Below are positions 8,651 to 17,110 of a stretch of 64,000 nt of DNA, piece by piece. Every line of letters starts with the position of its first letter. The stretch's first letter is position 1. The DNA is from Gimesia sp. (GTDB lineage Bacteria > Planctomycetota > Planctomycetia > Planctomycetales > Planctomycetaceae). The stretch is from NCBI GenBank assembly GCA_002706765.1, contig PAJV01000028.1, forward strand, positions 62,001 through 126,000, in the 5' to 3' direction. A program made the position numbers and the translations under genes. The notes beneath the pieces were generated by a model. It did no database searches. It saw nothing but the letters and a program-made list of their open reading frames with translations, and was not told the origin of the DNA.

Positions 8651-9799
8651 ATGAAACGCCTGAGTTATCTGGGACTGGTATATTGTTTTTCGATGGCTGT
8701 AATGCAGGGAACACTGGCAGAGACGAAATCAGGAGATACACAGCAACTCTGGAAGCAGATTGCCCCCTACTTCGAACCTGTTGATGAGTTTAAAGGTGAT
8801 CTGGGGGACTATAAATCGCCGTTAAAGTTTTACGATGGTCGTCCTGTGAAAACGAAGGAAGACTGGCAGGCACGCCGTCAGGAAATTCTGAAGACCTGGC
8901 ATCAGAAGATGGGAGAATGGCCTCCCGTCAATGAACACCCCAAGGTGGAGTACCTGAAACAGGAAGAACGCGGAGACATCACCCAGTACACCGTGCGTTT
9001 TGATATTGCTCCGGGGCATCCGAATACCGGTTATCTGTTAATACCCAGGGGGGCAAAACCGGATCACAGCAGGCCCGCCGTACTGGTGGTTTATTATGAA
9101 CCGGAGACAGGAGTCGGCTTGAAGGGGGAGAATCGGGACTTCGCACTGCAGTTGGCGAAGCGGGGATTCGTGACGTTGTCTGTTGGTCACGATTATTCCC
9201 TGTATTATCCCAATCGGGAACAGGCTGAGATTCAGCCGCTCTCGGCGCTGGCTTATGGTGCTGCGAATGCTTTTCATGTTCTTGCAAATCGTAAAGAAGT
9301 CGACCCAGACCGGATTGGGATTGTGGGACATTCTTATGGCGGGAAATGGGCGATGTTTGCTTCCTGTCTGTATGACAGGTTCGCGTGTGCCGCCTGGTCG
9401 GACGGTGGAATTGTGTTTGATGAAAGTCGCCCCAGTGTCAACTATTGGGAACCCTGGTACCTGGGATATGCAGGCCCCGAATTTCGTAAGCGGGGTTTGC
9501 CGACGAAAGAAAATCCTCGCACCGGTCTGTACAAAGAACTCATCAAAGAGGGACACGATCTGCATGAACTGCATGCTTTGATGGCCCCCCGCCCGTTTCT
9601 GGTATCAGGGGGGGCTGAAGACCAGCCAAAACAGTGGCGGGCTTTGAACCACACTATTGCCGTGAATCGCTTTCTGGGATATGAAAACCGCGTCGCCATG
9701 ACCAATCGCCCGGACCATGCCCCTAATCCACAGTCGAACGAACTGATGTACCAGTTCTTTGAGTACTGGCTCAAACAAAATCAGTTGAAATCGAAATAA
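8651..9799 (+). CDS. Secreted alpha/beta hydrolase of the dienelactone hydrolase/acetyl esterase type
   Basis: 382 residues from ATG 8651; GGAG at 8638-8641 lies 9 bases upstream, which favours this start over ATG 8645 or GTG 8636. A signal peptide (MKRLSYLGLVYCFSMAVMQG) precedes the mature chain. The nucleophile elbow GIVGHSYGGKWA sits near residues 223-234; the acid is probably in SGGAEDQPKQW and the His in RPDHAPNPQ near the C-terminus. That gives a complete Ser-Asp-His triad. The family includes xylan and glucuronoyl esterases; the substrate here is not defined. It reads divergently from the other esterase, with no shared operon. Confidence 0.75.
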   Translation: MKRLSYLGLVYCFSMAVMQGTLAETKSGDTQQLWKQIAPYFEPVDEFKGDLGDYKSPLKFYDGRPVKTKEDWQARRQEILKTWHQKMGEWPPVNEHPKVEYLKQEERGDITQYTVRFDIAPGHPNTGYLLIPRGAKPDHSRPAVLVVYYEPETGVGLKGENRDFALQLAKRGFVTLSVGHDYSLYYPNREQAEIQPLSALAYGAANAFHVLANRKEVDPDRIGIVGHSYGGKWAMFASCLYDRFACAAWSDGGIVFDESRPSVNYWEPWYLGYAGPEFRKRGLPTKENPRTGLYKELIKEGHDLHELHALMAPRPFLVSGGAEDQPKQWRALNHTIAVNRFLGYENRVAMTNRPDHAPNPQSNELMYQFFEYWLKQNQLKSK

Positions 9800-9986
9800 G
9801 GTGATTTATGGGGAGCTGCGTTTCAGGTATAATCCGTTCAATAAACAACTTTATGAATTTTCTTCAGAAGAGATAACTTTACTACCGAGTATCTATGCAG
9901 CAGCACTACAGAAAACTCTGAGATGGTCAGGGATGGCTGTCAATGGAACAGTAAATTTTCTCTGTTAAATCGGAAGTGAGACTCAC

Positions 9987-10544
9987 ATGACACAGCCCCC
10001 TATGCCTGCCATCAAAGACTTTAAACTGACTGGAATTATTCTGTGTGTCATCGGTGTGATTTCTCTGCTCGTCCCCCTGATCGCTGGTATCACAGTTGTT
10101 TACCTGATTGGTGCATTTTTACTGCTGGGGGGGATTTTGTATGTTTTGCAGGCCATGCAGATGGGTGATGCAGCCGGGAAAATCTTTCATGTGATTCTGG
10201 GAGCACTGATCATGATCGGCGGTCTCGGACTTTTATTCCATCCATTGTATGGACTGGAATTGCTGACCTTGATTATGGCGATCTTTTTTGTTTTTGAAGG
10301 AGTCTGGAAGATCATCATGGCACTGGGAATTCGTCCTGCTAACGGCTGGAGTCGAATTCTTTTCAGTGGATTGATCTCGTTACTCTTAGGGGGACTGATC
10401 TGGGGCCAGTGGCCGGTCTCAGGAATGTGGGCAGTGGGTACACTCGTGGGCGTCGATTTTCTGCTGACCGGATTTTTCCTGATCAGTCTCGCCAATCAGT
10501 CGACAGGTGGACCCTCGGGGCCTTCCGAAACAATCGATGTCTGA
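9987..10544 (+). CDS. HdeD/DUF308 family membrane protein
   Basis: 185 residues, almost all hydrophobic, forming about six membrane helices in short hairpins (for example GIILCVIGVISLLVPLIAGI and YLIGAFLLLGGILYVLQAM). The repeated pattern of Gly-rich helices with a LLFHPLYGLELL stretch is that of HdeD/DUF308 proteins, which in enterobacteria are linked to acid resistance; their molecular role is unclear. GAAGTGAG upstream of the ATG serves as ribosome-binding site. It appears monocistronic and converges on the lipoprotein gene to its right. Confidence 0.75.
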   Translation: MTQPPMPAIKDFKLTGIILCVIGVISLLVPLIAGITVVYLIGAFLLLGGILYVLQAMQMGDAAGKIFHVILGALIMIGGLGLLFHPLYGLELLTLIMAIFFVFEGVWKIIMALGIRPANGWSRILFSGLISLLLGGLIWGQWPVSGMWAVGTLVGVDFLLTGFFLISLANQSTGGPSGPSETIDV

Positions 10545-10610
10545 CACGAGACTGGTCAATGTTGTTGCCCGTTTCCGGCGCTGGAAATCGTAGCTTCTCA
10601 CCTTGCTCTG

Positions 10611-11822
10611 TTATGGCTTGGCAGGCAATTCCGGGAGTTCGGGAACGGCAGGTGGCACAACTGGTTTGAGCACTTTCCTGTCTGTTCTTTTTTTGTCAGT
10701 AGATTCGGTTTTGTCCTGTGCTGGAAAGTTCCTGCTTCCCAACTGGGCAGTGCGATCAGGTGACATCCGGTTGCGGTAGATTACCAGGCCATCAATGGCA
10801 TGATACAGGGCTGAGTAATCGACGGGTTCGTCTTTATTATTGATGATGTCATTGGCCAAAAGGGAAATTGCTTTCCGGACCCAGTCTTCATTCAGGCGGT
10901 CATCTGGAAGTGCCATCATCAGAAATTCCAGCGTATGTCCTGTTGTTTCCAGACGCTCCTGAAAATTCTCACTGGCACTTTTCTGAAAGAAATAATCATA
11001 AGAAAAAGAGCCGTCCAGGTTCTGCATGGCCTTGGCTTCTTCGATGTGTTTCTGGATTTTCTGATCTGCTTCCAGCCAGTAGCTTCGCAGGCGTTGCCCC
11101 GAATTCTGAAAAGTATTTCTGGCATAGGACAGAGCAAACAAAGCATGTGTTCCGCCGCAGGCCGATTCATTCGAAAGAGTGGCGTTCTGCATGTAAACCA
11201 GATCTTCCATGTGCCACTGTTCCCCTTTTTTGTCCTCCCAGACGGCATCGGGTCCAAGGTAATGCACCAGGCCCCATAGTGACCAGGTTACTTCTTCATT
11301 CTCCTGGATCTCTTTTTGAGCGTCAGCAACGATGTCGGCGACGGTAATGGGACCATCAGGGGTCATGAACTGATGGTCGAGCGGAACATCAGCCATAGCG
11401 AGGATCGCCAATGATTGATTTTTGTGTCCCTCAAAGGCATTTGATTTGGTATAGCGATGAGCGCGGCCGCCGAACTCGGTTTTCTGGAACCAGGGTTCAT
11501 TCTCAAAAGTAGGTCCGGCTGAAATCCATTCCAGCGCATTGACTACTTTGCCATCCTTTTTGATCTCGTAATCTTTACGAAAAGCCAGCATGCCATGATA
11601 GATCTCCCAGGGAGAGTGTTTCTCTGATGCCAGATAGTGCTGACGGGCCACCTCGATCGCCTGTTCCACTTTCTGCAGAAGTTCTTCAGGGGATTCCAGA
11701 TTTTCAGTTCCCGTGATTTCGGGAGCCGGACTGGCTGATCGTTCAGTATCGCTGCAACTGGAAAATAAAACACTGCTGGAGAATAGAAATACCAGTAGGG
11801 AAAGTCGGAAGGTAAAGTGCAT
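10611..11822 (-). CDS. Putative lipoprotein with alpha-toroid-like repeats, function unknown
   Basis: 403 residues if started at ATG 11822, which places a lipoprotein signal (LLVFLFSSSVLFSSC) at the N-terminus with the lipobox Cys near residue 23. Upstream ATG codons at 11864 and 11852 lack a ribosome-binding site. The body has helical segments with the pattern CGGTHALFALSYA and NLDGSFSYDYF, reminiscent of the double-helical toroid of terpene-cyclase-like folds, but no DxDD catalytic motif is seen. The C-terminus is Pro-rich (VVPPAVPELPELPAKP). Planctomycete genomes carry many such proteins without assigned function. Confidence 0.55.
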   Translation of the reverse strand: MHFTFRLSLLVFLFSSSVLFSSCSDTERSASPAPEITGTENLESPEELLQKVEQAIEVARQHYLASEKHSPWEIYHGMLAFRKDYEIKKDGKVVNALEWISAGPTFENEPWFQKTEFGGRAHRYTKSNAFEGHKNQSLAILAMADVPLDHQFMTPDGPITVADIVADAQKEIQENEEVTWSLWGLVHYLGPDAVWEDKKGEQWHMEDLVYMQNATLSNESACGGTHALFALSYARNTFQNSGQRLRSYWLEADQKIQKHIEEAKAMQNLDGSFSYDYFFQKSASENFQERLETTGHTLEFLMMALPDDRLNEDWVRKAISLLANDIINNKDEPVDYSALYHAIDGLVIYRNRMSPDRTAQLGSRNFPAQDKTESTDKKRTDRKVLKPVVPPAVPELPELPAKP

Positions 11823-12246
11823 GATTGTAAGGGTTCCAGGGGAAATTTGCATTTTAAGGGACATTGTGAGGCAGGCGTCGTTCCAAATGAGCCTCTAAGG
11901 CAGCTGTCTGCTGTGAATGTACCACGTAAAATAACAGAAGTAAATCATATATGTTGTGCAAAATGTCTATGTTGTTAAATGGGATCAGTCAAATCGTTAT
12001 TACGATCGTTTGCCTGTATCCCGGTATTATCGTGGTGATTCATAGACCGGTGGGAGCGATCAGAATCGATTGAGAGAAAAGTGATTAATCTGGTGTAAAA
12101 ACTCTTCTCACAGAATGCTGATCGCTATTCGCCGTCTTCCCTCCACCGTCGAAGCCAGAGTCAACACGGTAAATCATTTGAGACCGCATCAGCGAATGTG
12201 TTTCGGGCATATTCATTTCATGCTTTACTGGAGTAATACCAGTCAA
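11823..12246. other. Intergenic region left of the tRNA-linked island
   Basis: About 420 bases between the lipoprotein gene start and the left direct repeat. I see no convincing gene or RNA. A forward reading frame at 12115-12366 ends in the translation of a tRNA fragment and is not a gene. Confidence 0.5.
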
Positions 12247-12249
12247 CAT

Positions 12250-12293
12250 AAAAAAGAAACGCCTGAACCCTCACTACTGAGGATTCAGGCGTT
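12250..12293 (-). terminator. Terminator hairpin, left copy
   Basis: Arms AACGCCTGAA (12258-12267) and TTCAGGCGTT (12284-12293) pair perfectly; a nested CTCA/TGAG stem fills the loop. On the reverse strand it is followed by a T-run (A-tract 12250-12255). In the original, uninterrupted locus it would have ended the tRNA transcript. Confidence 0.75.
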
Positions 12294-12325
12294 GTTTAAC
12301 TTGATGTGTCTGCTTATGACACGAG

Positions 12326-12371
12326 TAGCGGTGGAGGGATTCGAACCCCCGACACGCGGATTATGATTCCG
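12326..12371 (-). pseudogene. 3' remnant of tRNA-Met (displaced by integration)
   Basis: 46 bases identical to the 3' part of the intact tRNA at 14314-14387, from the discriminator base through acceptor 3' arm, T arm, variable loop and anticodon up to the 5' anticodon stem. The D arm and 5' acceptor strand are absent, so it cannot be functional. It marks the far boundary of the island. Confidence 0.9.
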
Positions 12372-12762
12372 AATTCTGAAATGCCTAACCCGTTACTTAA
12401 TTAGGAGAAACAGCAAGGAGAAAATGGCCTTTACACTCCAGTTTACACAGGTGATTCGGAGCTACGATTGATAGTCGATTCGTGGATAAAATTACCCACT
12501 GAAGTACAGCAAATAATTTTACATTTAATTGGATACTTGCAAAGTCGTAATATCAAATGAGCGAGTTCCAAATTTTAATTAGGGTGTCTGGAGGACAGGA
12601 TCAACATTTGCTGTCATGTCGTTTCTCCATATAGAACTCCAGATGTGGACTTGTGTACTCGCTATCGATTGATAATGTACAAAAATGTTGATAGATTTAG
12701 ACAAATTTCAATTCTGTCAATCTAAAGTTTGTCAGCATTTAACACCTTGAAAGACATCACGA
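12372..12762. other. AT-rich non-coding left arm of the island
   Basis: About 390 bases, clearly richer in A and T than flanking chromosome. It begins immediately after the truncated tRNA. I find no open frame with a start and no recombinase motif. It presumably holds the promoter of the two-gene operon and may include the remains of attachment arm sites. Confidence 0.5.
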
Positions 12763-13320
12763 ATGGTCAAAGCTAATATTACTTTACCTAATGGTACTGA
12801 AATTACGATTGACGGAACACCCGATGAGGTTCAAGCTTTGCTTGGACAATATGGCCGCCCCGACTCTGGAGTAGCTACACCGAAGTCGAAGAACAAGAAA
12901 TCCGCCAAAAAAAAGTCAGCTGCTAAGTCTGGTTCATCCTCGGAGGTCGAGCATTCAAGTACCGTTGACATTCCGGAAATCGTCAACCTCGTCAAGAACT
13001 GCGACGAGGCGGAGGAGATTGAAACGCAGATTCTCGACCGGGCAAGCCAAGTTGATCGCGTTCTCCTAGCGTTATATATTGTCCACGAGTATCTCGACAA
13101 CAGCTATAAGTTGTCATCGGGGGATATTGCAAGTGTTACTCGCGATCTTGGTAATCCAGTTTCTTCACAAAACGCATCTAGGACGCTTACTGGTTCAGCG
13201 TCTAAGTACGTTATGGCCGATGGCGTCCGTAAAAAAGGATCGAAACTCGGCTATAAGCTGTCCCGGCGTGGTGTCACTTATATGAAAGGCGTGATAGGCG
13301 GCAAATCCGATGAAAAATAG
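12763..13320 (+). CDS. Island protein 1: beta-hairpin N-terminus, Lys-rich linker, winged-helix-like domain
   Basis: 185 residues, family not recognised. Residues 1-30 read ANITLPNGTEITIDGTPDEV, a short two-strand plus helix motif seen at the N-terminus of various small proteins. Residues about 40-60 are a basic linker (SKNKKSAKKKSAAK), and residues about 70-180 form a helical domain ending in LSRRGVTYM, which resembles a winged helix-turn-helix. The C-terminal module is alike in layout to the N-terminal part of the next protein. The next gene begins 11 bases before this stop, so the two are translationally coupled. The upstream ribosome-binding site is weak. A DNA-binding or sensor role is inferred from fold only. 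Confidence 0.6.
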   Translation: MVKANITLPNGTEITIDGTPDEVQALLGQYGRPDSGVATPKSKNKKSAKKKSAAKSGSSSEVEHSSTVDIPEIVNLVKNCDEAEEIETQILDRASQVDRVLLALYIVHEYLDNSYKLSSGDIASVTRDLGNPVSSQNASRTLTGSASKYVMADGVRKKGSKLGYKLSRRGVTYMKGVIGGKSDEK

Positions 13321-14038
13321 GTCTGAATTTTGTGCCGATCTCGCAGACTTAACTTTGACTCACATCGACCGGGCGGTTGCAGTACTCTGGTACTACAGGC
13401 AGTCGCAAGAATTTGAGGAGCGTGCAGCGTCTGACCTGGCTGCTGACTTGCACGAAGAAGGGTTTCCAAAACCGAATGTCACGCGGCTCCGTGAGGACCT
13501 CCGTAAAAGTCGGTATGTAGTGAAAGGGAAACGTACGGGCACGTTCCAACTCGACGTACGACATCTTGTAGCACTCGATGAGCAGTATCAAGATATGCTG
13601 GGACTTCGCCGCATTACTGTGACTGGTGCCGTACTTCCCGTTGAATCTGTCGCGGGCACGCGTGCATACTTAGAACAGATGGTATATCAAATCAACGGTG
13701 CCTATGAATCGGGGCTTTACGACGCGTCCGCAGTAATGTGTCGGCGATTAATGGAATCTCTGATTATCGAGGTGTATATAAGCAAAAAGCGGCAACATGA
13801 AATACAGAATAACGGTGTGTTCGTATTCCTAGATTCACTGGTCAAGTATATTTCAAACGACAAGAGCTTAACACTGGGCCGTAACACGCCGAAAACCATG
13901 GCTGAAGTTAAATCTGTAGGCGACACAGCCGCCCACGATCGCGTATATATCACTCGTCGAGAAGACATTGACGACTTAAAAGTACGCTACCGACGAATGA
14001 TCAGTGACCTGCTTACGGCAAGCGGAATACGTAAGTAA
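13310..14038 (+). CDS. Island protein 2: winged-helix-like N-terminus plus DUF4145/HEPN-like C-terminus
   Basis: 242 residues. Residues about 10-90 (HIDRAVAVLWYYRQSQEFEE, then NVTRLREDLRKSRYVVKG) look like a winged helix similar in layout to the C-terminal part of the upstream protein. Residues about 120-240 have the signature of DUF4145-like helical proteins: YESGLYDASAVMCRRLMESL, a following helix, and VGDTAAHDR. DUF4145 is distantly grouped with HEPN folds, some of which are RNases in toxin and defence systems; AAHDRVYITR is the nearest thing to an Rx4-6H-type motif but is not canonical. It overlaps the previous gene by 11 bases. Position inside a tRNA-bounded island suggests a mobile accessory, perhaps defensive, function. 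This is inference. Confidence 0.6.
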   Translation: MKNRSEFCADLADLTLTHIDRAVAVLWYYRQSQEFEERAASDLAADLHEEGFPKPNVTRLREDLRKSRYVVKGKRTGTFQLDVRHLVALDEQYQDMLGLRRITVTGAVLPVESVAGTRAYLEQMVYQINGAYESGLYDASAVMCRRLMESLIIEVYISKKRQHEIQNNGVFVFLDSLVKYISNDKSLTLGRNTPKTMAEVKSVGDTAAHDRVYITRREDIDDLKVRYRRMISDLLTASGIRK

Positions 14039-14233
14039 ACCACCCGGACGCTGCCGACAAATCTAAAAATTCATTCTAGGTACTGGCTGTGAGTTCCCCT
14101 TCGTCCCGCCGTCGCGTCAGCCTTCACCCTTGCCAGGTTGATACGACGGCGGAATGGAGGGGGACGGACCCTTTGTTTTGTCCCGAGCCGAAGCTTTTTG
14201 GTATCTCACGCTACCGAGACACAATTCAGGAGC
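14039..14233. other. Non-coding right arm of the island with an imperfect stem-loop
   Basis: Between the second island gene and the right repeat. It contains a 9-bp GC-rich inverted repeat (14106-14114 CCGCCGTCG with 14144-14152), extendable outward with gaps (TTCCCC against GGGGGA). No T-run follows directly, so it may be a structured RNA or a weak terminator of the island operon. Confidence 0.45.
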
Positions 14234-14359
14234 CATAAAAAAAGAAACGCCTGAACCCTCACTACTGAGGATTTAGGCGTTGTTTGTCTTGATGTGTCTT
14301 CCTATGACACAAGTAGCGGTGGAGGGATTCGAACCCCCGACACGCGGATTATGATTCCG
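14234..14359. repeat. Right direct repeat of the island (attR-like)
   Basis: Partner of 12247-12371. It includes the terminator and the 3' 46 bases of the intact tRNA gene. Because the island supplies the 3' half and terminator of the functional tRNA, integration left the tRNA intact. Confidence 0.9.
14237..14281 (-). terminator. Terminator of the tRNA-Met gene
   Basis: Arms at 14246-14255 and 14272-14281 (AACGCCTGAA with TTTAGGCGTT, one G-U pair) followed on the reverse strand by seven T residues. It lies about 30 bases past the tRNA 3' end. Confidence 0.75.
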
Positions 14360-14387
14360 CTGCTCTAACCGACTGAGCTACACCGCC
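14314..14387 (-). tRNA. tRNA-Met (anticodon CAT)
   Basis: A full cloverleaf of 74 bases on the reverse strand. Acceptor GGCGGTG pairs with CACCGCT, discriminator A; D arm GCTC...GAGC; anticodon stem GCGGA/TCCGC with loop ATCATAA; T arm GGGGG TTCGAAT CCCTC. CCA is not encoded. The anticodon sits at 14351-14353. The absence of an initiator-type 3G-C anticodon stem makes elongator Met the likely identity; a tRNA-Ile2 that is lysidine-modified at C34 is the alternative. It is the integration site of the 2-kb island to its left. Confidence 0.92.
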
Positions 14388-14679
14388 AGATTGGTTGACC
14401 TGTTGTCTTTGCCAGATGAGCTCATCCTACAAAAAAAACGTTTGCAGGAAAAGTCATTTCTCAGCGCTAACTTGCTTAGGTATCTCACTTTATAGGTGAA
14501 ATATGCCCCGAGAAGTCGAAAGCTTAACAAATTCCTGTTTGATCGCAAGTCAACCGCCGCTTTCATCCTGAAATGCCCCCGAATTTCGTTGATTGAGATG
14601 CCTGTTCCGTGGCGATATACTCGATTCCCGGTTTTCCATGGAAATCTGAAGGTCCTGTGAAGTGGGGGAATTAATCAAA
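14388..14679. other. Intergenic region between tRNA and sialidase gene
   Basis: About 290 bases holding the tRNA promoter (leftward) and the sialidase promoter (rightward). A reverse 62-codon frame here is not credible. No other feature seen. Confidence 0.5.
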
Positions 14680-15837
14680 ATGTTTTATCAGAATCGGCTC
14701 CTGATACTGTTCATCATCGTGTGTTTCATTCTCCCCTGTTATGCAGCCGAAAACTCCCACGAATCCCCTGCTCCTCTGGAGCCTGAGATTCGTACGACTG
14801 TTTTTGAGCGGGGGGAAGTCGGCTACCACTCATTCCGGATTCCTGCCTTGCTGAGCACTCCCCGGGGAACACTGCTCGCCTTTGCGGAAGGCCGCAAGCA
14901 TAATTTAAAAGACAGTGGCGACATCGATCTGGTTCTCAAAAGAAGTGAGGATCAGGGAAAAACCTGGTCAGACTTAGCTGTCATCTGGAACGATGCGGAA
15001 AACACCTGCGGCAACCCCTGTCCGGTGGTGGATCAGACTACGGGTCGCATCTGGTTACCTTTAACCTGGAATCACGGCAAGGATCATGCGAATCAGATCC
15101 GAGATCAATCAGGCCACGATACACGTCGCGTTTTTATGAGTTATTCCGATGATGACGGACTCACATGGAAGCGGCCTTATGAAGTGACTGAATCCACTAA
15201 GAAACCGGAATGGACCTGGTATGCGACTGGGCCCGGCAATGGAATCCAACTGACGCGGGGAAAATATAAAGGGCGGCTGGTGATCCCCTGTGATCATAAT
15301 GTAACACTCCAGGGAAGTGTCATCCGTCGGGCACATGCAATTTTTTCGGACGATCATGGCAAAAGCTGGAAGGTGAGTGAGCCGATCGGAGAAAAAACCA
15401 ATGAGTGTGCTGTCGTTGAACTGGCAGATGGCCGGTTATTAATGAATATGCGGAGCTACCACGGTAAAAACCGTCGAGCGATTGCCTTTTCCGAGGATGG
15501 GGGCGCGACCTGGTCTGATGTCACACTGGATCAGGCCCTGATCGAACCGGTCTGTCAGGCCAGCCTGATCCGAGCCCGGTTTCCTGCTGCAGAGAAACCG
15601 GGGCAGATACTGTTCAGCAATCCGGCCAGTCAAAAACGGGAAAAGATGGTCGTGCGGCTCAGTGAAGATGACGGCAGAACCTGGAAAACATCACGGCTGG
15701 TAACCGCCGGATCCGCCGCGTATTCCAGTCTCGTCGAAATCGGCAGCGGAGAAATCGGTCTGCTCTATGAGCGGGATGGATATCGGACCATAGAATATGT
15801 CGCCTTTCAACTCGCTGCTTTTCAGCCGGGGCCCTGA
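14680..15837 (+). CDS. Secreted exo-alpha-sialidase (BNR/Asp-box protein)
   Basis: 385 residues from ATG 14680, with GGGGGA at 14663-14668 as ribosome-binding site; GTG 14662 is an alternative. A signal peptide (LLILFIIVCFILPCYAAE) is followed by the sialidase FRIPAL motif near residue 55, an early Arg/Asp-containing region GTLLAFAEGRKH, and five Asp boxes (SEDQGKTW, SDDDGLTW, SDDHGKSW, SEDGGATW, SEDDGRTW). This is a six-bladed propeller neuraminidase (GH33), which would release sialic acid or related sugars from glycans outside the cell. It sits 40 bases upstream of pepT in the same direction, possibly an operon. Confidence 0.85.
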   Translation: MFYQNRLLILFIIVCFILPCYAAENSHESPAPLEPEIRTTVFERGEVGYHSFRIPALLSTPRGTLLAFAEGRKHNLKDSGDIDLVLKRSEDQGKTWSDLAVIWNDAENTCGNPCPVVDQTTGRIWLPLTWNHGKDHANQIRDQSGHDTRRVFMSYSDDDGLTWKRPYEVTESTKKPEWTWYATGPGNGIQLTRGKYKGRLVIPCDHNVTLQGSVIRRAHAIFSDDHGKSWKVSEPIGEKTNECAVVELADGRLLMNMRSYHGKNRRAIAFSEDGGATWSDVTLDQALIEPVCQASLIRARFPAAEKPGQILFSNPASQKREKMVVRLSEDDGRTWKTSRLVTAGSAAYSSLVEIGSGEIGLLYERDGYRTIEYVAFQLAAFQPGP

Positions 15838-15877
15838 GGAAATAATCAACTCATTTAAAATTGGAATATGAATACTT

Positions 15878-17110
15878 ATGGATACATTACTCGATCGTTT
15901 TTTGCGTTATGTCAAAATTGATACTCAGTCAGATGAGACCAGCCCGACGTTTCCCAGTACCAAAAAACAACTCGTTCTGAGTCGGATGCTGTTTGAAGAG
16001 TGTCAGCAGCTGGGGCTGGAAGACGTGACGATCAGTGAATACGGAATTGTGATGGCGACCATACCCTCTACTGTGGGGGCGGACGTTCCCGCAATCGGGT
16101 GGGTAGCACACGTTGATACATCTCCCGAATTTTCCGGGACAGGGGTCAAACCGATTGTGCACGAAAATTATGATGGGAAAGATCTGGTGCTGCCGGGAGA
16201 TCCGTCGCGCGTTTTGAGAGTGAGTGAAGAACCGCGTCTGAAACAGATGCAGGGGAAAACGGTGATTACCACGGATGGAACGACGCTCCTGGGAGCAGAT
16301 GACAAATCCGGGGTGGCCGTAATGATGTCTGCAGCGGCGCAACTGATGGGAGATTCCTCAATCAAGCATGGTCCAGTACGACTCTGTTTTACCTGCGATG
16401 AAGAAATCGGTCGCGGCATTGAAAAACTGGATCTGGATGCCTTTGGTGTCTGTTGTGCTTATACTCTGGATAGCGATGGCAGTGGCCGGATTGATTCCGA
16501 AACGTTTTCTGCAGACCAGGCAATGATTGTTGTCAAAGGGGTGAATACCCATCCTTCGGTCGGGAAAGGCGTGATGGTCAATGCCAATCGTATTTTGAGT
16601 GAGCTGATTGCTCAGTTGCCTACAGAAACATTAAGTCCGGAAACCACGGAAGGGCGAGAAGGCTTTATTCACCCCTACCATATTGAAGGAAGTGTTTCCG
16701 AAGCTTCTGCCCGGCTGATCTTACGCGATTTTGAAACAGAGAAACTGACGGAATACGCTGAGCTGCTGGAGTCGCTGGCCGAGCCTCTGCGTCAGAAAAA
16801 CCCCAAAGCGGAGATCACGATCAAAATCCACAAGCAGTATCGCAACATGCGAGATGGTTTACCGAAAGAACCGCGCGCTCTGGAAAAAGCGATCGAAGCG
16901 ACACGTGCCGCCGGGCTTGAGCCCAATCTGAATGTGATTCGAGGAGGAACGGATGGGAGTCTGCTGACGGAAAAGGGCTTACCTACCCCCAATCTTTCGA
17001 GTGGACAGCATAATCCTCATTCACCTCTGGAATGGACGACTGTGGAAGAAATGCAGCAGGCAGTAGATGTTCTCGTCCAGCTGGCAATTCTCTGGGGCAA
17101 AGAATCTTGA
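15878..17110 (+). CDS. pepT: Peptidase T (tripeptide aminopeptidase)
   Basis: 410 residues, the usual PepT length (M20B family, dizinc). The first zinc motif is HVDTSPEF at about residues 76-83, followed by the bridging DGTTLLGADDKSG near 130-142 and the catalytic Glu pair CDEEIGRG near 173-180. The dimerisation domain starts at about GVNTHPSVGKGV, and the last ligand lies in LSSGQHNPHSPLEW. It removes N-terminal residues from tripeptides in the cytoplasm. No signal peptide. It follows the sialidase gene by 40 bases. Confidence 0.92.
   Translation: MDTLLDRFLRYVKIDTQSDETSPTFPSTKKQLVLSRMLFEECQQLGLEDVTISEYGIVMATIPSTVGADVPAIGWVAHVDTSPEFSGTGVKPIVHENYDGKDLVLPGDPSRVLRVSEEPRLKQMQGKTVITTDGTTLLGADDKSGVAVMMSAAAQLMGDSSIKHGPVRLCFTCDEEIGRGIEKLDLDAFGVCCAYTLDSDGSGRIDSETFSADQAMIVVKGVNTHPSVGKGVMVNANRILSELIAQLPTETLSPETTEGREGFIHPYHIEGSVSEASARLILRDFETEKLTEYAELLESLAEPLRQKNPKAEITIKIHKQYRNMRDGLPKEPRALEKAIEATRAAGLEPNLNVIRGGTDGSLLTEKGLPTPNLSSGQHNPHSPLEWTTVEEMQQAVDVLVQLAILWGKES

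Larger units (their letters stand above)
12247..12371. repeat. Left direct repeat of the island (attachment-site copy, attL-like)
   Basis: This 125-base segment matches 14234-14359 with six substitutions and one A insertion. It comprises a terminator hairpin, a spacer, and 46 bases of a tRNA-Met 3' half. Homology stops sharply after CGGATTATGATTCCG at 12371, inside the anticodon stem, exactly as at an integrase crossover in a tRNA gene. The 46-base tRNA part is identical in the two copies; all differences lie outside it. Confidence 0.9.

Noticed and set aside
12115-12366. Forward 83-codon reading frame ending VEGFEPPTRGL
   Set aside because: The C-terminal peptide is the well-known false translation of a tRNA T-arm. 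The frame runs through the terminator and the tRNA remnant.
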